From: Bacteroides caecigallinarum
GTDB lineage: Bacteria > Bacteroidota > Bacteroidia > Bacteroidales > Bacteroidaceae
DNA length: 35,411 nt
Assembly (NCBI RefSeq): GCF_016901995.1
Contig: NZ_JACJLE010000046.1
Location: forward strand, 1-35,411
Reading direction: 5' to 3'
Positions 16,138 to 24,055 of the stretch are shown here, in pieces. The notes beneath the pieces are model-generated. The model had not been told where the DNA came from. It made no database searches and saw nothing but the letters and a program-made list of their open reading frames with translations. The first letter of the stretch is position 1. Every line of letters starts with the position of its first letter. The translations under genes were made by a program, and so were the position numbers.

Positions 16138-16204
16138 AAAAAAATGACAGTTCATTTTAATCAAGGAAACAAAGCGTTTTGATTAAAATGAACTGTCGTT
16201 TTTT
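16138..16204 (-). terminator. Terminator with a 19-bp perfect stem
   Basis: The arms at 16146-16164 and 16179-16197 are perfectly complementary over 19 bp with a 14-nt loop, flanked by A/T runs. It ends the 175-residue beta-barrel transcript and lies just upstream of the next beta-barrel promoter. Confidence 0.92.
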
Positions 16205-16225
16205 TAAAACGTATGAACGCTATTT

Positions 16226-16753
16226 TTAGAATGCGTATTCTATACCGATAGAGATTGCTTCGCCATCAGCATATACTCCGAAACCACTATTGCTAGTGCC
16301 TCTATAATCCTGACGGAACCCTGCGAAACCTACTTTAGATACAAAGCTGAAATTTTCGTTGAGTTTTACAGCAATACCAGGTTTCACACCCAATTCAAAA
16401 CCTGCATCAGCATCTGTATGTTTCTGCTTATTTATAGAAACACCAAATCCCATATCAAGGAACAAACGTACAATATCATTCTCATAATAAGAGAAACGTG
16501 CATAAGGTGCCAAAGCGAAAGCTGTAGAAGAAACACCGTCACCACCGTTCACATCAAGAATCAATTGTCCGCCAACAGACCATTTTTCGTTTAATCCGTA
16601 ACCGAATTCAGGGCTGATAGAGAATGTAGTTTTATCAAGATCGTGATTTCTCCATAAACTGATTCCACCACCAACATACATTTCCTGTGCGTAAGCAGTA
16701 ACTACTGCAAACAACACGAATAAAGTCATTAATACTTTTTTCATAATTCTCAT
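16226..16753 (-). CDS. Outer-membrane beta-barrel protein, OmpA/OmpW-like size
   Basis: The 175-residue protein has a signal peptide (ending AVVTAYAQ), glycine- and aromatic-rich beta strands such as YVGGGISLW, FSISPEFGYGL, FALAPYARFSYY and FLDMGFGVSI, and ends in GIEYAF with a terminal phenylalanine. This predicts an eight-stranded barrel without a periplasmic OmpA peptidoglycan domain. M1 and M4 are both possible starts; M4 (MKKVLMTLFVL, at 16744) gives the more typical signal peptide. It lies 112 bp downstream of the 63-residue basic gene and ends in a strong terminator. Abundant small barrels of this sort are common in Bacteroidetes; the function is unknown. Confidence 0.85.
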   Translation of the reverse strand: MRIMKKVLMTLFVLFAVVTAYAQEMYVGGGISLWRNHDLDKTTFSISPEFGYGLNEKWSVGGQLILDVNGGDGVSSTAFALAPYARFSYYENDIVRLFLDMGFGVSINKQKHTDADAGFELGVKPGIAVKLNENFSFVSKVGFAGFRQDYRGTSNSGFGVYADGEAISIGIEYAF

Positions 16754-16865
16754 TTTTTAGTTGTTAAACTATTCAGTTTTTATTTAAAAACAAATTTCGG
16801 GAAAATATGTTATAAAAATAACCTTCAATTGATAAATTTAATCAATACATTAAAAACAGAACAGT

Positions 16866-17057
16866 TTATCCGTTTTTATGACGATTTGCTCTGCGACGAC
16901 GTATCTCTGCTTTCATCTTTGCAGCTCCGGAATTATGAAGTCCGGTAATATAGGTTTTCTTTTTCGCCTTAGTCTTAACCTTCTCTTCTTTTTTTGCTGC
17001 AGGAGATTTTGCTCCCTTGAAGATTATACCTTCTGTCAATATCTTTTCTATATCCAT
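16866..17057 (-). CDS. Small basic hypothetical protein, 63 residues
   Basis: This protein has an N-terminal amphipathic segment (MDIEKILTEGIIFKG), a lysine/alanine-rich middle (about 17-35, with AAKKEEKVKTKAKKK) and a C-terminus rich in arginine (EIRRRRANRHKNG). It resembles ribosome- or nucleic-acid-associated tails, but I do not recognise a family. It follows the B3/B4 gene by 50 bp on the same strand and could be the last member of that operon. Opposite-strand frames here are weaker. It is probably real but unproven. Confidence 0.55.
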   Translation of the reverse strand: MDIEKILTEGIIFKGAKSPAAKKEEKVKTKAKKKTYITGLHNSGAAKMKAEIRRRRANRHKNG

Positions 17058-17107
17058 AATCTCGTATTTATATATGTATAACCAATAAAAAGATTAAATG
17101 TTCATTC

Positions 17108-17785
17108 TTAACTGAAATAAATGATTTCTATCTCCGTTGCTTCGGCAAATTCTTTAAGCAAATCGACCATAAAACCTACGGCCTCTTCCAGTCCTTCCTT
17201 GCCGCTATAGGCATTCATTATAGCAAGAAGTCTGGTTGTACCGGCAGTTATCTTTGTGCGTTCGTTATCACTTGTGGGAGTTCCTACTCCTCCAACAGCA
17301 TCACGATATACCGGCATACCTTCAATGTTCAGTTCACCTCTGCCTATACCTTCGTAAGGCTCGCCTGCCTTACCTATACCAAGAACGAGCTCATCGCCTT
17401 GTATCTTATCAAGATCAAAACCTCCTATGGAATGTCCGCAATTTATGGAAGCCAGATTGATAAGATCCACCAAAGTATCTATCTGATATAATGGAATACC
17501 ACGAAGGATACGACGGCATAATGCTTCGGACGACGGACGATAACGGCTAGGGTCCTTACCACATTTCTTGTATGCCTGACGTGTTGCCTGTATCGATGGC
17601 ATGTCCTTTATGGAATCTGTGGTATATTTAGAACGGTAAAGCTCCGTAAACTCGTCTATGCGTTTCCACAACTGTTCATTATAACCGGAATTCTTTACTC
17701 TGGCAAAAACCGCAGCTCCCTGAAAACCCGGCCAAGCCTGTTTCAGTTCGTCTGAAACAACAATATTTATCTTTCTATTTTCCAT
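17108..17785 (-). CDS. Free-standing B3/B4 (PheRS beta-like) domain protein
   Basis: The 225-residue protein matches the tRNA-editing B3/B4 domain of phenylalanyl-tRNA synthetase beta subunit, without the synthetase. Visible signatures are YKKCGKDPSRYRPSSEAL (about 72-89), RRILRGIPLYQIDTLVDLINLASI, and a C-terminal GVGTPTSDNERTKITAGTTRLLAIMNAY. In PheRS this domain hydrolyses mischarged Tyr-tRNA(Phe). Free-standing copies are widespread; trans-editing or amino-acid binding is likely but inferred. It follows pgeF by 53 bp in the hpt-adk-obg-pgeF cluster, so cotranscription is likely. Confidence 0.88.
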   Translation of the reverse strand: MENRKINIVVSDELKQAWPGFQGAAVFARVKNSGYNEQLWKRIDEFTELYRSKYTTDSIKDMPSIQATRQAYKKCGKDPSRYRPSSEALCRRILRGIPLYQIDTLVDLINLASINCGHSIGGFDLDKIQGDELVLGIGKAGEPYEGIGRGELNIEGMPVYRDAVGGVGTPTSDNERTKITAGTTRLLAIMNAYSGKEGLEEAVGFMVDLLKEFAEATEIEIIYFS

Positions 17786-17838
17786 AAACGCTTTCTAAAT
17801 TGTTTTATTCTTTTACACAGAAATATATGGTGTAACAA

Positions 17839-18648
17839 TTATTCATCTTTCAGAATTATCCCCGAAATAATTCTGCCTGAATTTATTCCTAACCTACGGG
17901 CAGAAAAGAAATCTTCGTTTGCGGTATATGTACATATTCCGCTCACTTCTATATTATCCGGATTTACTCCGGCTGAAATAAGCTGTATTCTGTTTGCTTC
18001 CCAAAGATCAATATGCCATTTTGAGTATCTCCGTGATATAACATTCATATCAAATCCGGCATCTTGAAAAGCCTGATAAACCTCATCGCCAACCTCAAAA
18101 GACTGTAAAGAAATGCCCGGACCTATAACTGCTACTACATCTTGCATCCGCGTTCCATATTCTTCATGCATCTTTCTCAGAGTTTTCTCCACTATACGTG
18201 CCACCGTACCGCGCCATCCGGCATGTATTGCCGCAATTGCCTTATTACGTACATCATAGCAAAGCACAGGGATACAGTCGGCTGTGGATATACACAGACA
18301 TATACCTTTAAGGTTGGTTATAACGGCATCCACGCCTTCAATCATATTTTTCCTTACAGTCTCATCCGAATTCAGGTAGTCGCTGTCTATTGTACGTATC
18401 TCCGTAGAATGTATCTGATGCGGTATCACGAATGTATTTGGGCGGAACGGCATTATATCAGCCAGCAGGCTTCTATTCCGTTCTACATTTTCCGGTTTGT
18501 CACCGCAATAATGGTTGCAGTTGAAAGATGAATACTGTCCGGTGCTATATCCGCCATGTCGAGTGGTAGAGAAACAAAAAATGTCAGCATACGATTCGTT
18601 CAAACCGTACACTAACATTCTTTTATCTGTTGAAAATAAGTTATTCAT
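17839..18648 (-). CDS. pgeF: YfiH/PgeF (multicopper-oxidase-like LACC1 family) protein
   Basis: The 269-residue protein has the conserved metal and active-site residues of the family: H80 in PHQIHS, C125 in STADCIPVLCYD, and H142 in AIHAGWRGTVARIV. Members were first described as laccases. Later work reports purine-nucleoside phosphorylase and adenosine deaminase activity for some, and peptidoglycan editing for E. coli PgeF, which removes mis-incorporated UDP-MurNAc-L-Ser. Which activity applies here is unknown. Its ATG shares one base with the obg stop codon (TAATG at 18646-18650), implying translational coupling. Confidence 0.92.
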   Translation of the reverse strand: MNNLFSTDKRMLVYGLNESYADIFCFSTTRHGGYSTGQYSSFNCNHYCGDKPENVERNRSLLADIMPFRPNTFVIPHQIHSTEIRTIDSDYLNSDETVRKNMIEGVDAVITNLKGICLCISTADCIPVLCYDVRNKAIAAIHAGWRGTVARIVEKTLRKMHEEYGTRMQDVVAVIGPGISLQSFEVGDEVYQAFQDAGFDMNVISRRYSKWHIDLWEANRIQLISAGVNPDNIEVSGICTYTANEDFFSARRLGINSGRIISGIILKDE

Positions 18649-19829
18649 TATTTTTCGGGTTCGTCATCCCAATCCTCTTCTTCATATTCATATTCGAAAT
18701 CATCGTCGGCATCATCCTCATATTCATATTCAAAGTCTTCATCCTCTCCCATATCCTGAAGTTCCTGCTGAAGTTTTGAAACATCTTTCGAACGATGTAC
18801 GATTGCATCACGTCTTACAGCCTCAAGCTGATTGCTTTCCTTGTTAAGCTCTGCCCAAAGGATATCTTTAAGCTGCTGAATTCCCATATTCGCCACAGAA
18901 GATATAAACACATGAGGAATACCTTCAGGCAATGTCGGTTCAAGCATGCTTATGAGCTCATCGTCTAGCATATCGCATTTTGTTATGGCCAGAACACGCT
19001 GCTTATCGAGCATTTCAGGATTGAACGTTGCAAGCTCATTCAGCAATATTTCATACTCTTTGCGTATATCATCAGTATCGCCAGGCACCATGAAAAGCAA
19101 AAGTGAGTTACGCTCTATGTGGCGCAGGAAACGAAGTCCGAGTCCTTTACCCTCGCTTGCTCCTTCTATTATACCAGGTATATCTGCCATAACGAATGAT
19201 TTTCCGTCACGATATGACACTATACCCAAATTAGGCTCAAGTGTTGTAAACGGATAATTGGCAATCTTAGGACGTGCTGCAGATACAGTGGAAAGCAAAG
19301 TTGATTTTCCAGCATTTGGAAAACCTACAAGACCTACATCGGCAAGCAGTTTCAATTCCAGTATCACCGTCATTTCCTGCATCGGCTCGCCCGGCTGTGC
19401 AAATCGTGGAGCCTGACGTGTAGCTGTACGGAAATGCCAGTTACCCAAACCTCCGCGTCCACCTTTCAGCAAAATTACTTCCTGACCGTGGTCTGTTATA
19501 TCGCACACATACTCTCCGGTATCAGCATTGTAAACCACAGTACCGCACGGCACTTCTATCACCTTGTCGGCACCGTCTTTACCGAAGCTCTTGTTCTTGG
19601 AGCCATTACCTCCATGCTCGGCAAACACGTGACGTTCATATTTCAGGTGAAGCAACGTCCAGTAATTGCGGTTACCACGCAGAATTACATGACCTCCTCT
19701 ACCACCGTCGCCCCCGTCGGGACCACCGTTTGGCACATACTTTTCGCGACGCATATGTACAGAGCCGCGACCTCCCTTACCGGAGCGGCAGTAGATTTTT
19801 ACATAATCAACAAAATTCGATTCAGCCAT
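18648..19829 (-). CDS. obg: Obg family GTPase
   Basis: The 393-residue protein has the glycine-rich Obg fold (residues 1-158, repeats such as [12 protein letters not shown] and [11 protein letters not shown]) and then a GTPase domain with G1 GFPNAGKST (169-177), G3 DIPG (216-219) and G4 TKCD (about 286). The essential family acts in late 50S ribosome assembly and stress response. The C-terminal tail is very acidic and consists of two 12-residue tandem units, [12 protein letters not shown] and [12 protein letters not shown], encoded by a 36-bp period repeat at about 18670-18740. The tail varies in length among Obg proteins. It lies between adk and pgeF. Confidence 0.97.
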   Translation of the reverse strand: MAESNFVDYVKIYCRSGKGGRGSVHMRREKYVPNGGPDGGDGGRGGHVILRGNRNYWTLLHLKYERHVFAEHGGNGSKNKSFGKDGADKVIEVPCGTVVYNADTGEYVCDITDHGQEVILLKGGRGGLGNWHFRTATRQAPRFAQPGEPMQEMTVILELKLLADVGLVGFPNAGKSTLLSTVSAARPKIANYPFTTLEPNLGIVSYRDGKSFVMADIPGIIEGASEGKGLGLRFLRHIERNSLLLFMVPGDTDDIRKEYEILLNELATFNPEMLDKQRVLAITKCDMLDDELISMLEPTLPEGIPHVFISSVANMGIQQLKDILWAELNKESNQLEAVRRDAIVHRSKDVSKLQQELQDMGEDEDFEYEYEDDADDDFEYEYEEEDWDDEPEK

Positions 19830-19843
19830 ATTTTTGTTAGAAG

Positions 19844-19882
19844 TTTGAGAAGTTAGATTGAGAATTTTGAGAAGTTAGATTG
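19844..19882. repeat. Direct repeat in the obg-adk spacer
   Basis: TTTGAGAAGTTAGATTG occurs twice (19844-19860 and 19866-19882) without mismatch, at a period of 22 bp. A partial third copy lies at 19904. The elements lie in the 160-bp spacer between two genes of the same strand. Confidence 0.75.
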
Positions 19883-19909
19883 GATAATTAAAAAAGAAGT
19901 AAATTTGAA

Positions 19910-19972
19910 AAGTTAGAGAAGTTATGTTGAGAGGCAATACAACTTCTTCACCTCCTTTAACTTCTCTAACTT
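19910..19972. repeat. Inverted repeat in the obg-adk spacer
   Basis: The 15-bp arms at 19910-19924 and 19958-19972 are perfect inverted copies (AAGTTAGAGAAGTTA) with a 33-bp loop. No T-run follows, so this is not a classic terminator. Similar AGAAGTTAG sequence is in the adjacent direct repeat. Confidence 0.7.
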
Positions 19973-19989
19973 CTTTACCTTCTTATAAA

Positions 19990-20559
19990 TTAAAGTTTGT
20001 CAATTGCAGTACAGATGTCAGCAAAGATACCGTCCATAGTTCCAAGACCGTTGATGTGCTGATATTTGCCATCGTTCTTGTACCAGTCGATAAGCGGAGC
20101 TGTCTGAGAGTGGTAAACTACAAGACGTTTCTTGATTGTTTCTTCATTGTCATCAGCACGTCCTGATTCCTGACCACGCTTGATAAGACGAGTCATCAGT
20201 TCATCTTCCGGAACTTCAAGATCCAGCATAATAGAAACTTCCTGACCACGAACTTTAAGCATTTCCTTCAAAGCTTCTGCCTGAGCGATAGTACGTGGGA
20301 AACCGTCGAAGATTACACCTTTGCTATCTTTGAAGCTATCGAATACACTTGCAAGGATATCAATCATCAATGCGTCAGGAATAAGCTGACCGTTGTCGAT
20401 ATATCCTTTTGCAGTTTTACCAAGTTCTGTTCCGTTCTTGATTTCAGCACGCAAAACGTCGCCTGTTGAAATGTGGTTCAAACCATACTTTTCTACTATA
20501 CGTGCACTCTGAGTTCCTTTACCTGATCCAGGAGCACCAAAAATTACGATGTTCAACAT
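19990..20559 (-). CDS. adk: Adenylate kinase
   Basis: The 189-residue protein begins MLNIVIFGAPGSGKGTQ with the P-loop (about residues 8-16), followed by the AMP-binding STGDVLR and DGFPRTIAQAEAL. A short LID lacks the zinc cysteines (RADDNEETIKKRL), so this is the short, non-zinc form. It catalyses ATP + AMP to 2 ADP in the cytoplasm. The open frame extends 38 codons upstream to an ATG inside the hpt end, but the family start at 20559 is clearly right and the extension is non-homologous spacer with a hairpin. Confidence 0.97.
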   Translation of the reverse strand: MLNIVIFGAPGSGKGTQSARIVEKYGLNHISTGDVLRAEIKNGTELGKTAKGYIDNGQLIPDALMIDILASVFDSFKDSKGVIFDGFPRTIAQAEALKEMLKVRGQEVSIMLDLEVPEDELMTRLIKRGQESGRADDNEETIKKRLVVYHSQTAPLIDWYKNDGKYQHINGLGTMDGIFADICTAIDKL

Positions 20560-20595
20560 TTTGTTTAAGTTTTTGAGTTTATATAAGTTTTTATC

Positions 20596-20636
20596 AGTTG
20601 ACGAGTTGACAAGGTTACCATCCGGACGGGAACCTT
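20596..20636. repeat. Tandem repeat and hairpin in the hpt-adk spacer
   Basis: AGTTGAC occurs twice in tandem (20596-20602 and 20604-20610). The adjacent arms AAGGTT (20611-20616) and AACCTT (20631-20636), extended inward by CC/GG pairs around TCCGGA, form a hairpin. It lies 52 bp upstream of the adk ATG and could influence adk expression; no T-run follows. Confidence 0.5.
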
Positions 20637-20665
20637 CTATTAACTTGTAACTAAAGCCTTGTTCA

Positions 20666-21205
20666 CTATTCATTGACTACAGTGTATATATCTCGATAAT
20701 TACGTCCCTTTCCGTCGTAATCAAGACCGTAGCCTACTATAAAATCATTAGGAATATTCATTGCCACATAATCAATATCCAGTTTTACCTGCAACTTGTC
20801 AGGTTTTACCAGCAATGTAGCTATACGTATATCCTTTGGATTTTTTGAACGTAATGTTTCTACGAGACGTTGCATAGTGAAACCAGTGTCTATAATATCT
20901 TCAACTATAACAACAGTCCTTCCCTCTATATTTTCATTCAGACCGACCAGTTCTTTCACCTTTCCTGTAGAAGATGTACCCTCATAAGAAGCCAGTTTCA
21001 CAAACGATATTTCACATGGAAGACTGATACGCTTCATCAAATCGGCCGTAAACATGAACGAACCGTTCAAAACGCTGAGAAACAGAGGTTCAGTTCCTTC
21101 CAAATCACGATTAATCTCATCTGCTACACGCGATACTTCTTTCAATATCTTATCTTCAGTAATAAATGTAGTAAACGACTTGTCTTTTATCCGAATAGTA
21201 CTCAT
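20666..21205 (-). CDS. hpt: Hypoxanthine phosphoribosyltransferase
   Basis: The 179-residue type I phosphoribosyltransferase carries the PRPP motif VVIVEDIIDTG (about 98-108) and the flexible-loop YEGTSSTGKV, plus VGYGLDYDGKGRNYRDIY at the C-terminus. It salvages hypoxanthine or guanine to IMP or GMP. The open frame extends to 21265, but the family start is MSTIRIKDKSF (ATG at 21205), downstream of a -7 box at 21233-21240. It heads the leftward cluster with adk, obg, pgeF and the B3/B4 gene. Confidence 0.95.
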   Translation of the reverse strand: MSTIRIKDKSFTTFITEDKILKEVSRVADEINRDLEGTEPLFLSVLNGSFMFTADLMKRISLPCEISFVKLASYEGTSSTGKVKELVGLNENIEGRTVVIVEDIIDTGFTMQRLVETLRSKNPKDIRIATLLVKPDKLQVKLDIDYVAMNIPNDFIVGYGLDYDGKGRNYRDIYTVVNE

Positions 21206-21232
21206 AGAATTATGCAAAATTAAAATTGCGGA

Positions 21233-21263
21233 CAAATTTACGCAATTTTCGACAAATGTCAAC
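21233..21263 (-). promoter_or_regulatory. Promoter of hpt
   Basis: TTG (21261-21263), a 20-bp spacer and TAAATTTG (21233-21240) on the minus strand, 28 bp upstream of the chosen ATG, support starting at 21205 and not at 21265. Confidence 0.6.
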
Positions 21264-21361
21264 ACTACCTTTTAAGTATTTAAGTATATTTTGAAGATTA
21301 AATAGCGTATAGTTCGTATGTTTTTACTACTTTTACCAACAAAATACCATTTTAAGAAGTA

Positions 21362-22879
21362 ATGAAAATTTTAAGTTGCGCACAACAGAAAGAAGCCGAT
21401 GCTTACACTATAGAGCACGATTCTATATTATCCATCAATCTAATGGAAAAGGCCGCAAGCCTGATAACAGATGCTATATGCAGAAGATGGAACAAATCAC
21501 ACAGGATAGTTGTATTTGCCGGTCCGGGCAACAACGGGGGCGACGCTGTAGCTGTGGCCCGCATGTTACACTTGAAGAACTATCAGGTACAAGTAGTACT
21601 ATTCAATATTAAAGGTAACCTGTCGGAAGATTGCCTCACAAACATCAAGAGACTTCAGGAATGCGGATTTACAAATTATACAGAAGTAAGCACACAATTT
21701 GACCCGCCGAAACTTTCGGCAGACGACATTGTAATCGACGGCCTCTTCGGCACAGGACTGAACATGCCTTTAAGCGGAGGTTTTGCTGCCGTGGTGCAAT
21801 ATATTAATGCCTCTCCTGCCAAAGTTGTATCTATAGACATTCCATCCGGAATGATGGGCGAGGACAATACCAGAAACATACGTCAGAACATTATCAAAGC
21901 TAATCTTACGCTTACAATAAACCTGCCAAAACTGTCATTCCTTTTTGCTGAAAACGAAGACTTGATTGGAGAGCTTGAAGTTCTTGACATCGGTATCAAC
22001 AAAGAATTTTCAAAACAGGCAGAAAGCAGCAATTACATAATAGAAGAAAAAGAAGTAGCCGAAATAGTCAGACCAAGAAAGAAATTTGCACATAAAGGCA
22101 ATTTCGGACATGCGCTGATAATTGCCGGTTCATACGGAATGGGAGGTGCAGCAGTACTGTCTGCCAAAAGTTGTTTGAGATGTGGTACAGGACTACTTAC
22201 AGTACATACACCTGTATGCAACCACCTTCTTTTACAGGCAAGCGTTCCTGAAGCAATGGCACAGGACGACATGGACGACAGATTCTTTGCCGAAGTGATA
22301 GATCTGGACAGCTATCAGGCACTCGGCATAGGTCCAGGACTGGGACAGGAAGAATTTACGGCACAAGCTATAATCAACCAATTAAAAGAATGTTATATAC
22401 CAGCCGTAATAGATGCCGATGCAATAAATGCTTTAAGTACTTACAGAAACCAACTGAACTGCGTACCAAAAGGTTCTATCCTTACACCACATGTAAAAGA
22501 GCTTGAAAGACTCGTAGGAAGATGCAGCAACAGTTTCGAAAGAATACAAAAAGCAAAGGATCTGGCATCATATCTGCAAATATATATAATACTCAAGGGA
22601 GCATGGAGTGTAGTCATAACTCCGGAAGGAGAATGTCACTTCAACCCGACAGGCAATCCTGGCATGGCAACAGGAGGCAGCGGCGATGTTCTGACCGGTA
22701 TATTGACATCACTTCTTGCACAAGGATATTCCTCTAAGGAAGCATGTCTTTTGGGAGTATATCTACATGGAATGGCAGGAGATATAGCTGCAGAGAAATT
22801 TGGAGAAATAAGCATGAATGCATCCGACATTATCAATTCATTACCGGAAGCATGGAAACAACTTTCAAACAAAAGATAA
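21362..22879 (+). CDS. nnr: Bifunctional NAD(P)H-hydrate epimerase/dehydratase
   Basis: The 505-residue fusion has an N-terminal YjeF_N epimerase (NnrE) with GPGNNGGDA (54-62) and a C-terminal ADP/ATP-dependent NAD(P)H-hydrate dehydratase (NnrD) beginning about residue 240, with KFAHKGNFGHALIIAGS (241-257) and the catalytic GNPGMATGGSGDVL (431-444, D442). It repairs damaged, hydrated NADH and NADPH: the epimerase interconverts R- and S-forms and the dehydratase restores the cofactor. The ATG at 21362 gives the usual start. The DUF4831 gene follows by 19 bp, so the pair is probably one operon. Confidence 0.96.
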   Translation: MKILSCAQQKEADAYTIEHDSILSINLMEKAASLITDAICRRWNKSHRIVVFAGPGNNGGDAVAVARMLHLKNYQVQVVLFNIKGNLSEDCLTNIKRLQECGFTNYTEVSTQFDPPKLSADDIVIDGLFGTGLNMPLSGGFAAVVQYINASPAKVVSIDIPSGMMGEDNTRNIRQNIIKANLTLTINLPKLSFLFAENEDLIGELEVLDIGINKEFSKQAESSNYIIEEKEVAEIVRPRKKFAHKGNFGHALIIAGSYGMGGAAVLSAKSCLRCGTGLLTVHTPVCNHLLLQASVPEAMAQDDMDDRFFAEVIDLDSYQALGIGPGLGQEEFTAQAIINQLKECYIPAVIDADAINALSTYRNQLNCVPKGSILTPHVKELERLVGRCSNSFERIQKAKDLASYLQIYIILKGAWSVVITPEGECHFNPTGNPGMATGGSGDVLTGILTSLLAQGYSSKEACLLGVYLHGMAGDIAAEKFGEISMNASDIINSLPEAWKQLSNKR

Positions 22880-22898
22880 AAAACAAAAACTATAGCTT

Positions 22899-23963
22899 AT
22901 GAACAAAAAAGGAATTATGGCATTGGCTTTAGTTGCAGCCTATGCTTTTGGAACAAACGCACAGAATGTGGATTATTATACTCCCGGAGAAGGAGAAGGT
23001 ATTGCATTTTTCTTACCTAAAACAGCTGTAGAAGTTAATGTCATTGCAACAAAGGTAAAATATACGCCAGGAGATTTCTGTCAATACGCTAACAGGTATT
23101 TAAGAATAAACAATGTTACATCCGAGTCGTCAACAGACTGGGAAATAAAAAAAATAGAAGTACGCCCCGTAGGAATACCAGATTCTACCAAAGCCTATAT
23201 AATGAAACTCAGTGATAAAAGTGTAATGTCAAATATTGAGGTTACAGACAACAACATTATAAAAGCTATAAACACTTCTGCACCAAAGTCTGCAAAAGCA
23301 GAATATATTCTGGAAATGCCACAACGCGCAGAAGATGGAAGAAAATACATGACAGAAGAAATTATTACTGCCGGTTCTACAGCTAAAATGGCAGAGCTTA
23401 CAGCAAAAGAAATCTACAACATACGTGAAAGCAAGAATCTTATTCTAAGAGGACAGGCGGACACTATGCCTAAGGACGGTGCTTCACTAAAACTGATAAT
23501 GGACAATCTGGAAAAACAGGAAAAAGCATTGGTACAGATGTTCACTGGAATAAAGACCAGAGAAGACAAACTATTTACAGCTGTCATTCTTCCGGAAGGC
23601 GATACCACTGAAAAAGTGGTCATGAGATTTTCACAAAAACTGGGAGTATTGTCATCAGACAATCTTGCAGGTGAACCTATGTACATAAAAATTGAGAACA
23701 TCAATCCGGCACAAACATCTGCTGCAGACAGTGAAGATGGCAAAAAGAAAAAAGCTCCTAAAGGCATTATATACAATATTCCAGCAAAAGCAAATGTAAT
23801 GCTTACATTTAAAGGAAAGACATTATTTGAAGATAATAATATGATGTTTGCACAGTTTGGCAATACTGAGTTACTGGTGAACGATCTTTTTAATAAGAAA
23901 GTAAACACACGTGTAATCTTCGATACTGTTACTGGAGGGATACAAAAAATAGACAAAGATTAA
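22899..23963 (+). CDS. DUF4831 family protein, exported
   Basis: The 354-residue protein has a signal peptide (1-21, ending AFGTNAQ). The mature part is mixed alpha/beta with the characteristic start NVDYYTPGEGEGIAFFLPKTAVEVNV, matching DUF4831, a Bacteroidetes family of unknown function. A charged, lysine-rich linker occurs at about 280-290 (DSEDGKKKKAPKG). It follows nnr by 19 bp, probably cotranscribed. No catalytic motif is visible; a periplasmic or cell-surface role is likely. Confidence 0.85.
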   Translation: MNKKGIMALALVAAYAFGTNAQNVDYYTPGEGEGIAFFLPKTAVEVNVIATKVKYTPGDFCQYANRYLRINNVTSESSTDWEIKKIEVRPVGIPDSTKAYIMKLSDKSVMSNIEVTDNNIIKAINTSAPKSAKAEYILEMPQRAEDGRKYMTEEIITAGSTAKMAELTAKEIYNIRESKNLILRGQADTMPKDGASLKLIMDNLEKQEKALVQMFTGIKTREDKLFTAVILPEGDTTEKVVMRFSQKLGVLSSDNLAGEPMYIKIENINPAQTSAADSEDGKKKKAPKGIIYNIPAKANVMLTFKGKTLFEDNNMMFAQFGNTELLVNDLFNKKVNTRVIFDTVTGGIQKIDKD

Positions 23964-23987
23964 TTAAAAGAGAATATTGATAAAATA

Positions 23988-24018
23988 TTTGTTTTTTAGA
24001 AAAAATAGTCTAACTTTG
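23988..24018 (+). promoter_or_regulatory. Full Bacteroides promoter of the DUF3332 gene
   Basis: TTTG (23988-23991), a 19-bp spacer and TAACTTTG (24011-24018) match consensus fully, 37 bp upstream of the ATG. Confidence 0.85.
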
Positions 24019-24055
24019 CGTATAGTATATTAATACAACTATTTATACGTAGATT

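Noticed and set aside
19844..19972. CRISPR array
   Set aside because: There are only two to three short copies with 5-bp gaps, no spacers and no cas genes.
20560..20673. Extended adk reading frame with 38 extra N-terminal codons
   Set aside because: Adenylate kinases start directly before the P-loop (MLNIVIFGAPGSGKG); the extra part is non-homologous and covers the repeat and hairpin spacer.
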